Both the position numbers and the translations under genes were made by a program. A stretch of 34,986 bases of DNA from Rhodospirillaceae bacterium bin65 (GTDB taxonomy: Bacteria; Pseudomonadota; Alphaproteobacteria; Bin65), in contig MPMX01000046.1 of the NCBI GenBank assembly GCA_002238725.1, positions 1 to 34,986 on the forward strand, given 5' to 3'. Positions 25,301 to 33,760 of this stretch are shown in pieces. Numbering within the stretch: position 1 is the first letter of the stretch; each line of letters begins with the position of its first letter. The notes under the pieces were generated by a model, which saw nothing but the letters and a program-made list of their open reading frames with translations, did not search any database and was not told where the DNA came from.

Positions 25301-26977
25301 CTAGAACAGCCCTTGCACCAGGCCGTTTTCGTCGAGGTGAATGGCTTCGGCAGCCGGGACCCGCGGCAGGCCCGGCATCGTCATGATGTCGCCGGCGATC
25401 GCCACGATGAAGCCGGCGCCGGCCGACAGGCGGACCTCGCGGATGTTGACCGCGTGGTCCTCCGGCGCGCCTTTCAGCGCCGGATCGGTCGAGAAGCTGT
25501 ATTGCGTCTTGGCCATGCAGACCGGGAAATCGCCGTAGCCTTCCGCTTCCCAGTCCGTGAGCTGGTTGCGCACCTTGGCGTCGGCCGTCACCTCGCCGGC
25601 GCGGTAGATTTCCTTCGCCACGGTCTCGATCTTGCCGAACAGGGAAACGTCGTCGGCGTAAAGCGGCCGGAAGTTCGATTCGCCGCTGTCGCAGATATCG
25701 ACGACGGCCTGGGCCAGTTCCTCGGTGCCGGCGCCGCCGTCCGACCAGTGGGACGCGACGATGGCCTGCGCGCCAAGTCCGGCCGCCGTCTCTCGTACGG
25801 CATTCAGCTCGGCTTCGGTATCGGCGATGAAGCGGTTGACGGCGACGACCGGCTGGACGCCGAATTTCTTGATATTCTCGATATGCCGGGCGAGGTTCGA
25901 ACAGCCGGCGCGCACCGCGTCGACATTCTCCGCGCCGAGATCGTCCCGGGCGACGCCGCCGTGCATCTTGAGCGCCCGGACGGTCGCGACCAGCACCGTG
26001 GCATCCGGCGCGAGCCCGGCCTTGCGGCACTTGATGTCGAAGAATTTCTCTGCGCCGAGATCGGCGCCGAACCCGGCCTCGGTCACGACATAGTCGGCGA
26101 GTTTCAATGCCGTCGTCGTCGCCGTCACCGAATTGCAGCCATGGGCGATGTTGGCGAACGGACCGCCATGGATGAAGGCCGGGTTGTTTTCCAGCGTCTG
26201 CACGATGTTCGGCATCAGCGCGTCCTTGAGCAGGACAGCCATTGCCGGCGCCGCCTTGATATCGGCCGCGCGCACCGGCTTGCGGGCCCGCGTGTAACCG
26301 ACGACGATATTGCCGATCCGCCCGGCGAGGTCGTCCAGGTCGGTCGCGAGGCAGAAGATCGCCATAATCTCGGACGCCACGGTAATGTCGAACCCGTCTT
26401 CGCGGGCGAAGCCGTTGGCGACGCCGCCGAGCGACGAGGTGATCTGGCGCAAAGCCCGGTCGTTCATGTCGACGACCCGGCGGAAGGCGATGCGGCGGGT
26501 GTCCAGCCCGGCCTTGTTGCCCCAGTAGATGTGATTGTCGACCATCGCGGCCAGCAGGTTGTGGGCGATGCCGATGGCGTGGAAATCGCCGGTGAAGTGA
26601 AGGTTGATATCCTCCATCGGCACGACCTGGGCATAGCCGCCGCCGGCCGCGCCGCCCTTCATGCCGAAGCAGGGCCCGAGCGAGGGCTCGCGCAGGCAGA
26701 CGGTCGCCCGCTTGCCGATCCGGTTGAGCCCGTCGCCGAGGCCGACGGTCGTTGTCGTCTTGCCCTCGCCCGCCGGCGTCGGCGTGATCGCGGTGACCAG
26801 AATGAGCTTGCCGTCAGGCCGGTCCTTCAGCGAGCGGATGAAATCGTAGGACAGCTTCGCCTTGTGCGGACCGTACTGCAGCAGACTGTCCGCCGGGATA
26901 TCCAGCTTGCCGCCGATTTCGGCGATCGGCTGGAGGGAAGCCTCGCGGGCGATTTCGATATCGGACTTTACGGCCAT
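25301..26977 (-). CDS. fhs: Formate--tetrahydrofolate ligase
   Basis: The 558-residue protein is full length for the family. It has the P-loop [20 protein letters not shown] at about residues 66-85, [35 protein letters not shown] and the C-terminal [16 protein letters not shown]. It makes 10-formyl-THF from formate, THF and ATP in the cytosol. GGGAGG lies six bases upstream of the ATG at 26977. It is the last of six same-strand genes after the glutamine synthetase-like gene and glxBCD. That position ties the operon to C1 chemistry, since N-methyl groups oxidised to formaldehyde or formate feed the THF pool; the link is inference. It converges with oxyR. Confidence 0.96.
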   Translation of the reverse strand: MAVKSDIEIAREASLQPIAEIGGKLDIPADSLLQYGPHKAKLSYDFIRSLKDRPDGKLILVTAITPTPAGEGKTTTTVGLGDGLNRIGKRATVCLREPSLGPCFGMKGGAAGGGYAQVVPMEDINLHFTGDFHAIGIAHNLLAAMVDNHIYWGNKAGLDTRRIAFRRVVDMNDRALRQITSSLGGVANGFAREDGFDITVASEIMAIFCLATDLDDLAGRIGNIVVGYTRARKPVRAADIKAAPAMAVLLKDALMPNIVQTLENNPAFIHGGPFANIAHGCNSVTATTTALKLADYVVTEAGFGADLGAEKFFDIKCRKAGLAPDATVLVATVRALKMHGGVARDDLGAENVDAVRAGCSNLARHIENIKKFGVQPVVAVNRFIADTEAELNAVRETAAGLGAQAIVASHWSDGGAGTEELAQAVVDICDSGESNFRPLYADDVSLFGKIETVAKEIYRAGEVTADAKVRNQLTDWEAEGYGDFPVCMAKTQYSFSTDPALKGAPEDHAVNIREVRLSAGAGFIVAIAGDIMTMPGLPRVPAAEAIHLDENGLVQGLF

Positions 26978-27060
26978 GACATGCCTCCCTTACCCGGTCG
27001 CCGCCCGCCGGCGCCCCGACGGCAACCGGCGAACGGCGGCAGGCAGGAGAAAAGGTTTCG

Positions 27061-27471
27061 CTAGAACTTGCGGTAGGCTTTGTAGAGGTCGACCATCGGG
27101 TGATCGGGCGACATCTGGAACTTGATCAGCATTTCGCGGGCGATCATGTCCCGGTCCTGCTGATTGTCCGGCAGGTCCATGTCTTCGGGGATCGCGACCC
27201 AACCGTTGATATTGCGGTCGAACACCGCGGCCTGGCCGTCGTCGTAGCCCATATGGACGTCTTCTAGCCAGTTCAGGTCGTCCCAGCCCATGAACTCCAG
27301 GTAGTTCTTCAGGAACGGGGTCAGCTTGTCGTAGTCGGGCAGCAGGTTGACATCGTAGCGATAGCCGATGTGCTGCCCGATGGTCTGCTCGCGTTCCGAA
27401 TCGATCCCGCCGCCCTTCAGGAAATGATCGACATCGTCGATCTGGGCACCCTTGTATCCGGTTCCGGCCAT
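27061..27471 (-). CDS. Uncharacterised 136-residue protein of the glx operon
   Basis: I do not recognise this protein. It is soluble, acidic, and rich in Asp, Tyr and Trp, with no signal peptide, membrane span or cysteine. Recognisable stretches are DVDHFLKGGGIDSEREQTIG near the start, FMGWDDLNWLEDVHMGYDD at about residues 60-78, and a C-terminal MIKFQ-like helix ending in DLYKAYRKF. It lies 16 bp after the glxD stop and 83 bp before fhs, on the same strand, so it is probably co-transcribed. Codon use and GC content look like its neighbours. Its position suggests an accessory or structural subunit of the split glutamate synthase-like enzyme, or a link to the C1 enzymes; nothing in the sequence proves either. 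Confidence 0.75.
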   Translation of the reverse strand: MAGTGYKGAQIDDVDHFLKGGGIDSEREQTIGQHIGYRYDVNLLPDYDKLTPFLKNYLEFMGWDDLNWLEDVHMGYDDGQAAVFDRNINGWVAIPEDMDLPDNQQDRDMIAREMLIKFQMSPDHPMVDLYKAYRKF

Positions 27472-27487
27472 TGCCGCGCCCTCCCCT

Positions 27488-28864
27488 CTAGATGTGGTGA
27501 TAGTCGTCGACCCCGACCGTGAAGTCGGTGCCGGCCAGCGGGACCTGCGCGATCGCCGAGGCTTCCATGGTCAGCGCCGCCAGGTCTTCCGGCTCGAGGC
27601 TATGGATGTTGGTCTTGCCGCAGGCGCGCGCCATCATCTGGGCTTCCATGGTCAGCGTGTGCAGGAAGTTGTAGACGCGCTCCGCCGCCTCGTCGGGATT
27701 CAGGCGTTTGCGCAGGGCCGGATCCTGGGTCGCGACGCCGACCGGGCAGCGGCCGGTATGGCAGTGATAGCAGTTTCCGGCCCGGACCCCCATTTCCGAC
27801 GGGAAATCGGCTTCCGGGATATCCTTGTTGCAGTTCAGCGCCATCATGGCCGAATGGCCGATGGCGATGGCGTCCGCGCCCAACGCCAGGGCCTTCGCCA
27901 CGTCGCCGCCGTTGCGGATGCCGCCGGCATAGACCAGCGAAATCTCGCCCCGCTTGCCCAGACCGTCGATCGCGCGGCGGGCCTGGCGGATCGCGGCCAT
28001 GCCGGGCACGCCGGTTTCCTCGGTCGCCAGGTGCGGGCCGGCGCCGGTGCCGCCCTCCATGCCGTCGATATAGATCGAATCCGGATCGCACTTCACGGCC
28101 ATGCGCACGTCGTCGTAGACCCGCGCGGCGCCGAGCTTGAGCTGGATCGGGATCTGGCCGTCGGTCGCCTCGCGGATTTCGAGGATCTTCAGGGCCAGAT
28201 CGTCCGGCCCCAGCCAGTCGGGGTGGCGCGCCGGCGAGCGCTGGTCGATGCCGGCGGGCAGCGAGCGCATCTCGGCAACCTGGTCGGTCACCTTCTGGCC
28301 CATCAGATGGCCGCCGAGGCCGACCTTGCAGCCCTGGCCGATGAAGAATTCGCAGCCGTCGGCCAGCAGCAGGTGATGTGGATTGAAGCCGTAGCGCGAC
28401 TGGATGCACTGGTAGAACCATTTGGACGAATAGCGCCGTTCGTCCGGGATCATGCCGCCTTCGCCGGAGCAGGTTGCCGTGCCGGCCATGGTGGCGCCGC
28501 GGGCGAGCGCCGTCTTGGCCTCGAACGAGAGCGCGCCGAAGCTCATGCCCGTGATGTAGATCGGGATATCCAGCTCCAGCGGCCGTTTGGCGCGCGGCCC
28601 GATCACCGTCTTTGTCAGGCATTTCTCGCGATAGCCCTCGATGACGAAGCGGGTCAGCGTACCGGGCAGGAAGGTCAGGTCGTCCCAGTGCGGGATTTTC
28701 TTGAAGATCGAGAAGCCGCGCATCCGGTAGCGGCCGAGTTCCGATTTTACATGGATGTCGTTGATGACTTCCGGCGTGAAAATCTGGCTTTTGCCGAGGA
28801 TGTATTTTTCCTCGACTTCCAGCTTGGAGTGGCCGGTGTCACCCGGGGTCGGATCGTCCAGCAT
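27488..28864 (-). CDS. glxD: Glutamate synthase-like FMN/Fe-S subunit (GlxD / MgsC type)
   Basis: The 458-residue protein is the FMN-dependent synthase domain of a split glutamate synthase. It has ITGMSFGALSFEAKTALARGA (about residues 105-125), the TIM-barrel phosphate-binding loops GMEGGTGAGP and YAGGIRNGGDVAKALALGADAI, and an Fe-S cysteine set Cys365, Cys368, Cys373 in NCYHCHTGRCPVGVATQ. In known systems of this form (rhizobial glxBCD; mgsABC of the N-methylglutamate pathway) three polypeptides replace the single large GltB chain and transfer an amino or methylamino group to 2-oxoglutarate. No NAD(P)H-oxidising GltD partner is present. The gene follows glxC by 48 bp. Whether the product is glutamate or N-methylglutamate is not decidable here. 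Confidence 0.88.
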   Translation of the reverse strand: MLDDPTPGDTGHSKLEVEEKYILGKSQIFTPEVINDIHVKSELGRYRMRGFSIFKKIPHWDDLTFLPGTLTRFVIEGYREKCLTKTVIGPRAKRPLELDIPIYITGMSFGALSFEAKTALARGATMAGTATCSGEGGMIPDERRYSSKWFYQCIQSRYGFNPHHLLLADGCEFFIGQGCKVGLGGHLMGQKVTDQVAEMRSLPAGIDQRSPARHPDWLGPDDLALKILEIREATDGQIPIQLKLGAARVYDDVRMAVKCDPDSIYIDGMEGGTGAGPHLATEETGVPGMAAIRQARRAIDGLGKRGEISLVYAGGIRNGGDVAKALALGADAIAIGHSAMMALNCNKDIPEADFPSEMGVRAGNCYHCHTGRCPVGVATQDPALRKRLNPDEAAERVYNFLHTLTMEAQMMARACGKTNIHSLEPEDLAALTMEASAIAQVPLAGTDFTVGVDDYHHI

Positions 28865-28912
28865 GTCGGTTTCTTTCGTCGGTGCCTCGGTGCGGATGAA
28901 AGGAGGCCGGGC

Positions 28913-29755
28913 CTAAAGGACCAGCTTCTTCTCCGTCGGTTCGAGATTGTCGTAGCTCCAGAGCTGCTTGCCGGCGACGATCTTGGTGAAGTGGTCGACG
29001 CCCTGTTCGGGCAGCATCTCGTACATGGTCAGCTTGCGGTTCAGCCAGGCCCGGTCGAGGTCGGTCAGTTCGGCCGGCACCGCGTCGACGCCCAGATCCT
29101 GGATCTCGCCGCCGACGAAGATCGTGCCGTCATACATCGAGTCGCCGAGATTCTTGCCGGAGTTGCCGCAGACCACGATGCGGCCGCGCTGCATCATGAA
29201 GCCGGAGAAGGCCCCGGTGTCGCCGCCGACCAGGATGGTGCCGCCCTTCTGGTCGATCCCGGTGCGCGAGCCGACCGAGCCCTTGCACACCAGGTCGCCG
29301 CCGCGCAGCGCGGCGCCGAAGGTGGAGCCGGCATTCTTTTCGACCACGCAGACGCCGGCCATCATGTTTTCGCCGAACGACCAGCCGACCCGGCCGGAAA
29401 TCCGCACGCTCGGGCCGTCGAGCAGGCCGCAGCCGAAATAGCCCAGGCTGCCCTCGACGATGAGGTTCATCCGGTTGAGGATGCCGACGATCAGCGAATG
29501 TTTGGCGCCGGGATTCCGGATCACGATGGAGCCGTGGCCGGAATCCATCAGTTCGCGGATTTTGCTGTTGATTTCCGTCGGCTCCAGATCGGCGCAATCG
29601 ATCTCGGCGCGCCGGTTGAAATCGACGTCCCGGGCGAAGTGGTAGCCGAACCCGCCTTCGTTCTCGAGGGTGAACTTGGTCTTGATGTCCCGGCCCGTCA
29701 GGGGCTCGGTATGCATCCCCATCTGGGTCGAGACGGACTCGCTTACGCCTGCCAT
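28913..29755 (-). CDS. glxC: Glutamate synthase-like GXGXG domain subunit (GlxC / MgsB type)
   Basis: The 280-residue protein matches the C-terminal beta-helix (GXGXG) domain of GltB, here a separate chain. Glycine-rich repeats run across about residues 85-225, for example YFGCGLLDGPSVRISGRVGWS, GDTGAFSGFMMQRGRIVVCG and GGEIQDLGVDAVP. In GltB this domain is structural, holding the amidotransferase and synthase parts so that ammonia can pass through the tunnel. The ATG at 29755 lies inside the end of glxB (13-base overlap) and has GAGGAGG upstream, so the two are probably translationally coupled. Confidence 0.88.
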   Translation of the reverse strand: MAGVSESVSTQMGMHTEPLTGRDIKTKFTLENEGGFGYHFARDVDFNRRAEIDCADLEPTEINSKIRELMDSGHGSIVIRNPGAKHSLIVGILNRMNLIVEGSLGYFGCGLLDGPSVRISGRVGWSFGENMMAGVCVVEKNAGSTFGAALRGGDLVCKGSVGSRTGIDQKGGTILVGGDTGAFSGFMMQRGRIVVCGNSGKNLGDSMYDGTIFVGGEIQDLGVDAVPAELTDLDRAWLNRKLTMYEMLPEQGVDHFTKIVAGKQLWSYDNLEPTEKKLVL

Positions 29756-30678
29756 ACCCGGACCTCCTCGTCGTAGGGATCGCTCGTGTCGATCTCGTGG
29801 GGAATGATCGCCCGGATGGCGACCTCTTCCGACGCCAGCGCGACCAGGTCGTCCGCTTCGTAGAGCACCATCGGTTTGGCGGCCATGGTGTCCTTGGCCA
29901 TGCCCAGCTCGTTGCCGGTGGTGATCAGATAGGTGAACACCCCGTCGATCTCGTCGATCGACCTGCGCAGGGATTCTTCGAGTGTTATGCCCTTCTCGAG
30001 ATTGACCGCCGTGTAGACCGCCAGAAGCTCTGAATCGCAGTCGCTGACGAAGCGCTGGCCTTCCCGCTCCAGCTGCCGGCGCTTCAGCCAGTAGTTGGTG
30101 ATCTGGCCGTTATGGACGACGGCGATGTCGTTGTACGGATAGGCCCAGTAGGGATGAGCGGAGCGGATATCGACATCGGACTCGGTCGCCATCCGGGTGT
30201 GGCCGATGCCGTGGGTACCGGTAAAGCCGCCCAGGCTGTAAGCGCCGGAAACGTCGGCGGCATCTCCCAGATCCTTGATCAGCTCCAGGGCGTTGCCGAT
30301 CGACAGGATCTCCGCGCCCTCAACCTCTTCGATCTGGTCGGCGAGGGTTTTCAGATCCCCGTCAAATGAAATCCGGTAGCGGATGGCGTATTCTGTCGGC
30401 TCGTCCAGTTCGAGGACGGCCACGCCGAGTTCCTTCAGCACCGCATCGACCGCCGCCTTGCGCTCCACGATCGCCCGGTGGATTCTTGTGCCGCCGCTCA
30501 GATCTTCTTTTTCGGCGACCTTGAAGCGCATGATGTATTCGTTCGGACCGGGCGCGCCGTACATGGCGAAGCCGGTCGAATCCGGGCCGCGGTGCTTCAG
30601 CGCCTGCAGCATGGCGGTCATTTCCGCACCGATGTTGCGGGCGCCGTCGCGATAGATCAGTCCGGCAATGCCACACAT
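29743..30678 (-). CDS. glxB: Class II glutamine amidotransferase subunit (GlxB / MgsA type)
   Basis: The 311-residue protein starts MCGIAGLIYRDG, so the nucleophile Cys2 is exposed after Met removal. It has KHRGPDSTGFAMYG, GIGHTRMATESDVD and HNGQITNYW, the glutamine-binding and oxyanion elements of Ntn amidotransferases. It would release ammonia (or methylamine from gamma-glutamylmethylamide) for use by GlxD. It is preceded by the glutamine synthetase-like gene, 41 bp away, which would supply its amide substrate, and overlaps glxC by 13 bases. The domain resembles the N-terminus of GltB and of GlmS, but the whole length and the neighbours identify it as the stand-alone glx/mgs subunit. Confidence 0.88.
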   Translation of the reverse strand: MCGIAGLIYRDGARNIGAEMTAMLQALKHRGPDSTGFAMYGAPGPNEYIMRFKVAEKEDLSGGTRIHRAIVERKAAVDAVLKELGVAVLELDEPTEYAIRYRISFDGDLKTLADQIEEVEGAEILSIGNALELIKDLGDAADVSGAYSLGGFTGTHGIGHTRMATESDVDIRSAHPYWAYPYNDIAVVHNGQITNYWLKRRQLEREGQRFVSDCDSELLAVYTAVNLEKGITLEESLRRSIDEIDGVFTYLITTGNELGMAKDTMAAKPMVLYEADDLVALASEEVAIRAIIPHEIDTSDPYDEEVRVWQA

Positions 30679-30719
30679 GGCTTGTCTCTCCTGTCAGATG
30701 TCTGATTGTCGAACGCCGC

Positions 30720-32189
30720 CTAGGGCAGGCAATCCAGGTAGGTTTCCATATCCCACTCGGTCGTGGTGTGGAGGAAACGCTCCCACTCGTCCCGCTTGTA
30801 TTCGTCGTACAGACGGTACATCTCGCCGGGCATCGCGGATTTGATGACATCGTCGTTGGCCAGCGCGTCCAGAGCGGCGCCCAGGGTCATCGGCAGCTTC
30901 TTGACCTGCTTGCCGGCTTCCATCGCCTGGTAGATGTTGCGGTTTTCCGGCGGGCCGGGATCGATGTCGTTGCGGATGCCGTCGTCGGCCGCCTTGATGA
31001 TGGCCGCGGCCATCAGATGGGGATTCACCATCGAGTCCACGGACCGGTATTCGAAGCGGCCCGGCGCCGAAATGCGCAGGCCGGTCGTGCGGTTCTGATA
31101 GCCCCAGTCGGCGAAAATCGGCGCCCAGAAGCCGGTGTCCCAGAGGCGGCGGTAGGAGTTTACCGTCGACGAGCCGATGGCTGTCAGCGCACCGAGATGC
31201 TTCACGATCCCGCCGACCACCTGCAGGCCGACCTTGCCGGGCATCTGCGGATCGTCGGTATCCGGCATGAAGGTGTTCTCGCCGCCCTTCAGGTAGGTGA
31301 AGTTTTTCTCCATGCCCGGCAGCGGATCGTGGCCGAGCGTGTTCACCACCTCCTCCCCGCCGTGCCACAGCGAGATATTGTGGTGGCAGCCCGAGGCCGA
31401 CACGCCCATGAACGGCTTCGACATGAAGCAGGCGATCAGATTGAACTCGCGGGCGACCTGGGCGCAGATCTGGCGATAGGTCGTCAGCCGGTCGGCGGTC
31501 CTGAGCGCATCGTCGAAGGTGAAGTTGAGCTCAAGCTGGCCCGGCGCGTCCTCGTGGTCGCCCTGGATCATGTCGAGCCCCATGGCCCGGGAATATTCGA
31601 TCGCCCGCATGTAGACCGGGCGCAGGCTCTCGAACTGGTCGATATGGTAGCAATAGGGGTTAGAGAAGCCGCCGTCGGGCTTGCCATCCTCGCCCCGCTT
31701 CAGCCACATCATCTCCGGCTCGGTGCCGTGGCGCAGATGCAGGCCGTCATGTTCCTTGCGGAATTGCTCGTGAATGCGGCGCAGGTTGCCGCGGCAGTCG
31801 GCGGTCAGGAAGGCGCCCGGCTCTTCGCGCTCTTCGCGGTTGCGGAACAGGGTGCACCAGACGCGCGCGACCCGCTTGTCCCAGGGCAGCTGGCAGAAGG
31901 TCTCGGGTTCCGGAATGCCGACCAGCTCCTTGTCGTGCGGGCCGTAGCCGAGATATTCGCCGTGCCGGTTCAGGAACAGGTTGACGGTCGCGCCGTAAAC
32001 GAGCTGGAAGCCCCGTTCGGCGATCGATTCCCAGTGATCCGCCGGGATGCCCTTGCCGCAGATCCGACCGGTGATCGACACGAACTGGAGATAGAGATAC
32101 TGAATCTCCATTTCGTCGATTTTCTTGCGTACCTGTTTGACTAGGTCGTCCCGGCCATCCTGTTGCACAAAAACTTCGATATCCATCAT
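30720..32189 (-). CDS. Glutamine synthetase-family ligase (GlnT / gamma-glutamylmethylamide synthetase-like)
   Basis: The 489-residue protein has the glutamine synthetase catalytic fold. GDHEDAPGQLELNF carries the metal-binding glutamates, GVSASGCHHNISLW the ATP/metal histidine, NSYRRLWDTGF the ammonium-site loop, and ISAPGRFEYRSVDSMVNPHLMAAA the glutamate-binding arginine region. The N-terminal beta-grasp lies at about residues 20-120. It would join glutamate to ammonia, or to an amine such as methylamine, with ATP. ATG 32189 is chosen because AAGGGGGG lies just upstream; the next Met (32186) is equally possible, and an in-frame start at 32270 adds residues without similarity. It heads the glx-fhs operon and diverges from a GntR gene. 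Genome context favours amine ligation, but the amine is not proven. Confidence 0.85.
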   Translation of the reverse strand: MMDIEVFVQQDGRDDLVKQVRKKIDEMEIQYLYLQFVSITGRICGKGIPADHWESIAERGFQLVYGATVNLFLNRHGEYLGYGPHDKELVGIPEPETFCQLPWDKRVARVWCTLFRNREEREEPGAFLTADCRGNLRRIHEQFRKEHDGLHLRHGTEPEMMWLKRGEDGKPDGGFSNPYCYHIDQFESLRPVYMRAIEYSRAMGLDMIQGDHEDAPGQLELNFTFDDALRTADRLTTYRQICAQVAREFNLIACFMSKPFMGVSASGCHHNISLWHGGEEVVNTLGHDPLPGMEKNFTYLKGGENTFMPDTDDPQMPGKVGLQVVGGIVKHLGALTAIGSSTVNSYRRLWDTGFWAPIFADWGYQNRTTGLRISAPGRFEYRSVDSMVNPHLMAAAIIKAADDGIRNDIDPGPPENRNIYQAMEAGKQVKKLPMTLGAALDALANDDVIKSAMPGEMYRLYDEYKRDEWERFLHTTTEWDMETYLDCLP

Positions 32190-32491
32190 GTCGCCATCCC
32201 CCCTTAAGGTGCGCAATCCCTGCATGCTCGCCACGTCGTCCCGGCAGTTGACGTGACCAATACCAACCATTAAGCTGAATTCGGCCGGATGATCGCGTGT
32301 GAGACACCCGGTAGAGAAAAATCAGGATATCCGGGCCAATCTGGTTCTGCAAGCGGCTTGATGCTCGCGATCCAGCTTGACTGGACGGTCGTTACTTTGC
32401 ACAGTTATAAGACCAATTGCAAACCAATTTTGCCAATATTGACCAATTAGGCCAATATGTCGAAGCGCCTGAAATTCTGGAGGGTGCGGTT
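32190..32491. promoter_or_regulatory. Divergent control region with helically phased CCAAT repeats
   Basis: The gap between the glutamine synthetase-like gene and the GntR gene holds five CCAAT copies at 32413, 32424, 32433, 32443 and 32452, so spaced 11, 9, 10 and 9 bp, one turn of the helix each. Two more lie at 32257 and 32336. The block sits 36-80 bp before the GntR start, where RNA polymerase should bind, and is AT-rich against its surroundings. CAATATTG (32434-32441) is also a perfect 8-bp palindrome. A regulator bound as an array on one face of the DNA would fit. Confidence 0.5.
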
Positions 32492-33232
32492 GTGGATGCC
32501 ACAGGCGCGGATGTAAAGGACAACAGGACGGCACCGGGCTCGCGCCTCGGCGAGGGCGGGCGCCACGTCGGGCACATCACGGCCCAGTTGCGCGAAGCGA
32601 TTCGCAGCGCAATCTATGTGAATGGCGACCAACTGCCCGCAGAGCGGGAACTGGCCGAACGCTTCGATACCGCGCGCAGCACCATCCGCAAGGTCCTGTT
32701 CAACCTGGAGAGCGAGGGCCTGATCGAGCGGCGGGTCGGCAGCGGAACCTTCGTCAAATACGACGAGATGTCGATCGGCACGGCCCACGACATCGTCAGC
32801 AGGGTGAGTCCGCTGGAGCTGATCGAGGCGCGGCTGGCCGTGGAGCCGCACATGACGCGCCTGGCCGTGCTCAACGCGACGGCCACCGAAATCAAGATGC
32901 TCGGATCGATCCTGAACGACCTCGAGCAGTGCCGCGACGACAAGGAAGCGTTCTCGCGGCACGACAGCATTTTCCACGAGTGGCTCGCCCGGAGCTCCAA
33001 GAACCCGTTGATGCTGCATTTGTATCAGCAGATTAACGCCGTGCGCGGCCACGACCAGTGGGACGCGATGAAGAACAAGATTCTGTCGCCGGAAGAGATC
33101 GACGAATACAACCGGCAGCACCGGGCCCTGTTCGAGGCGATCGAGCGCCGCGACATCGCCGCCGCCGTCAAACAGATCAACGACCATCTGGAAAAGGCGC
33201 GCCAGGACCTGATGGGCGCCGCAGCGGGATAG
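32492..33232 (+). CDS. GntR family transcriptional regulator, FadR/FCD subfamily
   Basis: The 246-residue protein has an N-terminal GntR winged helix at about residues 28-95 (LREAIRSAIYVNGDQLPAER, ARSTIRKVLFNLESEGLIERR, GSGTFV). An all-helical FCD ligand domain at about residues 110-236 follows, with FSRHDSIFHEWLARSSKNPLM and HRALFEAIERRDIAAAVKQINDHL. FCD regulators bind carboxylates, often with a metal, and leave DNA when liganded. GTG 32492 is preferred over a TTG at 32417, because GGAGGG lies seven bases upstream and the extra residues would be encoded by the repeat-rich control DNA. It is divergent from the six-gene glx-fhs operon and is its probable regulator. Confidence 0.88.
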   Translation: MDATGADVKDNRTAPGSRLGEGGRHVGHITAQLREAIRSAIYVNGDQLPAERELAERFDTARSTIRKVLFNLESEGLIERRVGSGTFVKYDEMSIGTAHDIVSRVSPLELIEARLAVEPHMTRLAVLNATATEIKMLGSILNDLEQCRDDKEAFSRHDSIFHEWLARSSKNPLMLHLYQQINAVRGHDQWDAMKNKILSPEEIDEYNRQHRALFEAIERRDIAAAVKQINDHLEKARQDLMGAAAG

Positions 33233-33256
33233 AAGCCGGGCGCCGGGCGCCGGCCC

Positions 33257-33345
33257 TTATTCCGCAACGACGGCTTGCAGAGGCGGAAATTTCCGCGCCT
33301 CGACCGCGCTCGCCAGGTCGGTCTCGGCCATAGCGACGGGTCCTG
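33257..33345 (-). pseudogene. Decayed 3' end of a nitrilase-family gene
   Basis: Read on the minus strand, about 29 codons ending at TAA 33257-33259 encode AMAETDLASAVEARKFPPLQ then AVVAE and stop. They match the true C-terminus of the nitrilase-family gene at 34386, AMAEIDLAKVAEARGKIPAL ending SSVAAE. The similarity is also visible at DNA level (GCCAGGTCG and TCGGCCAT are shared). It has no start or upstream part: directly upstream lies the toxin-like gene. It is either the displaced end of the gene left by an insertion, or the last trace of a second copy. Confidence 0.75.
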
Positions 33346-33353
33346 CCGGTCGT

Positions 33354-33740
33354 TCATCGCTCCTGCGTCGATATCGGATACAGCGTCAATTCGGTGTCCG
33401 CGGTTACCTCAAGCACGCGGTTGACCATGACATCCATCGGATCGCCGCGTTTGGACAGAAAGTCGATCGCGGCGCGTAACAGGGCTTCGGAACGTGCGCG
33501 GCCGACGCTTGGCAGAACAATGAGGCCCGGGTGAAGGTTCTGCGCGGCAACCAGGGTGCGAAAATCCCGCGCATTTTCCGTGACCGGAACAAGATCCCGT
33601 TCAAGGCATCGGGCCGGAACCTCGCGGTCCGGCGCGCCCAGGCCGCCGAAGTCCCGCGGGTGCATGGCGACATGCAAGCCTTCGGAATTGAGCGCCCGGC
33701 CGATCCCCGGCGACAGGCACTCGTCGAGAAACCGGCGCAT
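33354..33740 (-). CDS. DUF5615-family PIN-like protein, probable toxin
   Basis: The 128-residue protein starts MRRFLDECLSPGIGRAL and has VPVTENARDFRTLVAAQ at about residues 52-68 and a LIVLPSVGR strand. This is the pattern of the DUF5615 (Mut7-C-like, PIN-fold) family, with acidic residues (Asp7, Glu8, then Glu/Asp in TENARDF) placed like a nuclease metal site. Such proteins commonly pair with a DUF433 protein in predicted type II toxin-antitoxin modules. It starts 20 bp after the DUF433 gene stop on the same strand. An RNase activity is assumed from the fold and not shown. Its stop is next to the decayed nitrilase end. Confidence 0.82.
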   Translation of the reverse strand: MRRFLDECLSPGIGRALNSEGLHVAMHPRDFGGLGAPDREVPARCLERDLVPVTENARDFRTLVAAQNLHPGLIVLPSVGRARSEALLRAAIDFLSKRGDPMDVMVNRVLEVTADTELTLYPISTQER

Positions 33741-33760
33741 GTCCGGGCCGCAGCCGGCAG

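Noticed and set aside
25313..27064. 583-residue plus-strand frame opposite fhs
   Set aside because: It mirrors the fhs codons; no domain or start signal of its own.
27452..29776. 774-residue plus-strand frame opposite glxD and glxC
   Set aside because: It is antisense to two clear glutamate synthase-like genes and has the Arg/Asp/Gly-rich composition of a GC-rich shadow frame.
32413..32456. CRISPR-like array
   Set aside because: The CCAAT units are five bases long with 4-6-base spacers and no cas genes; spacing equals one DNA turn, which suits protein binding.
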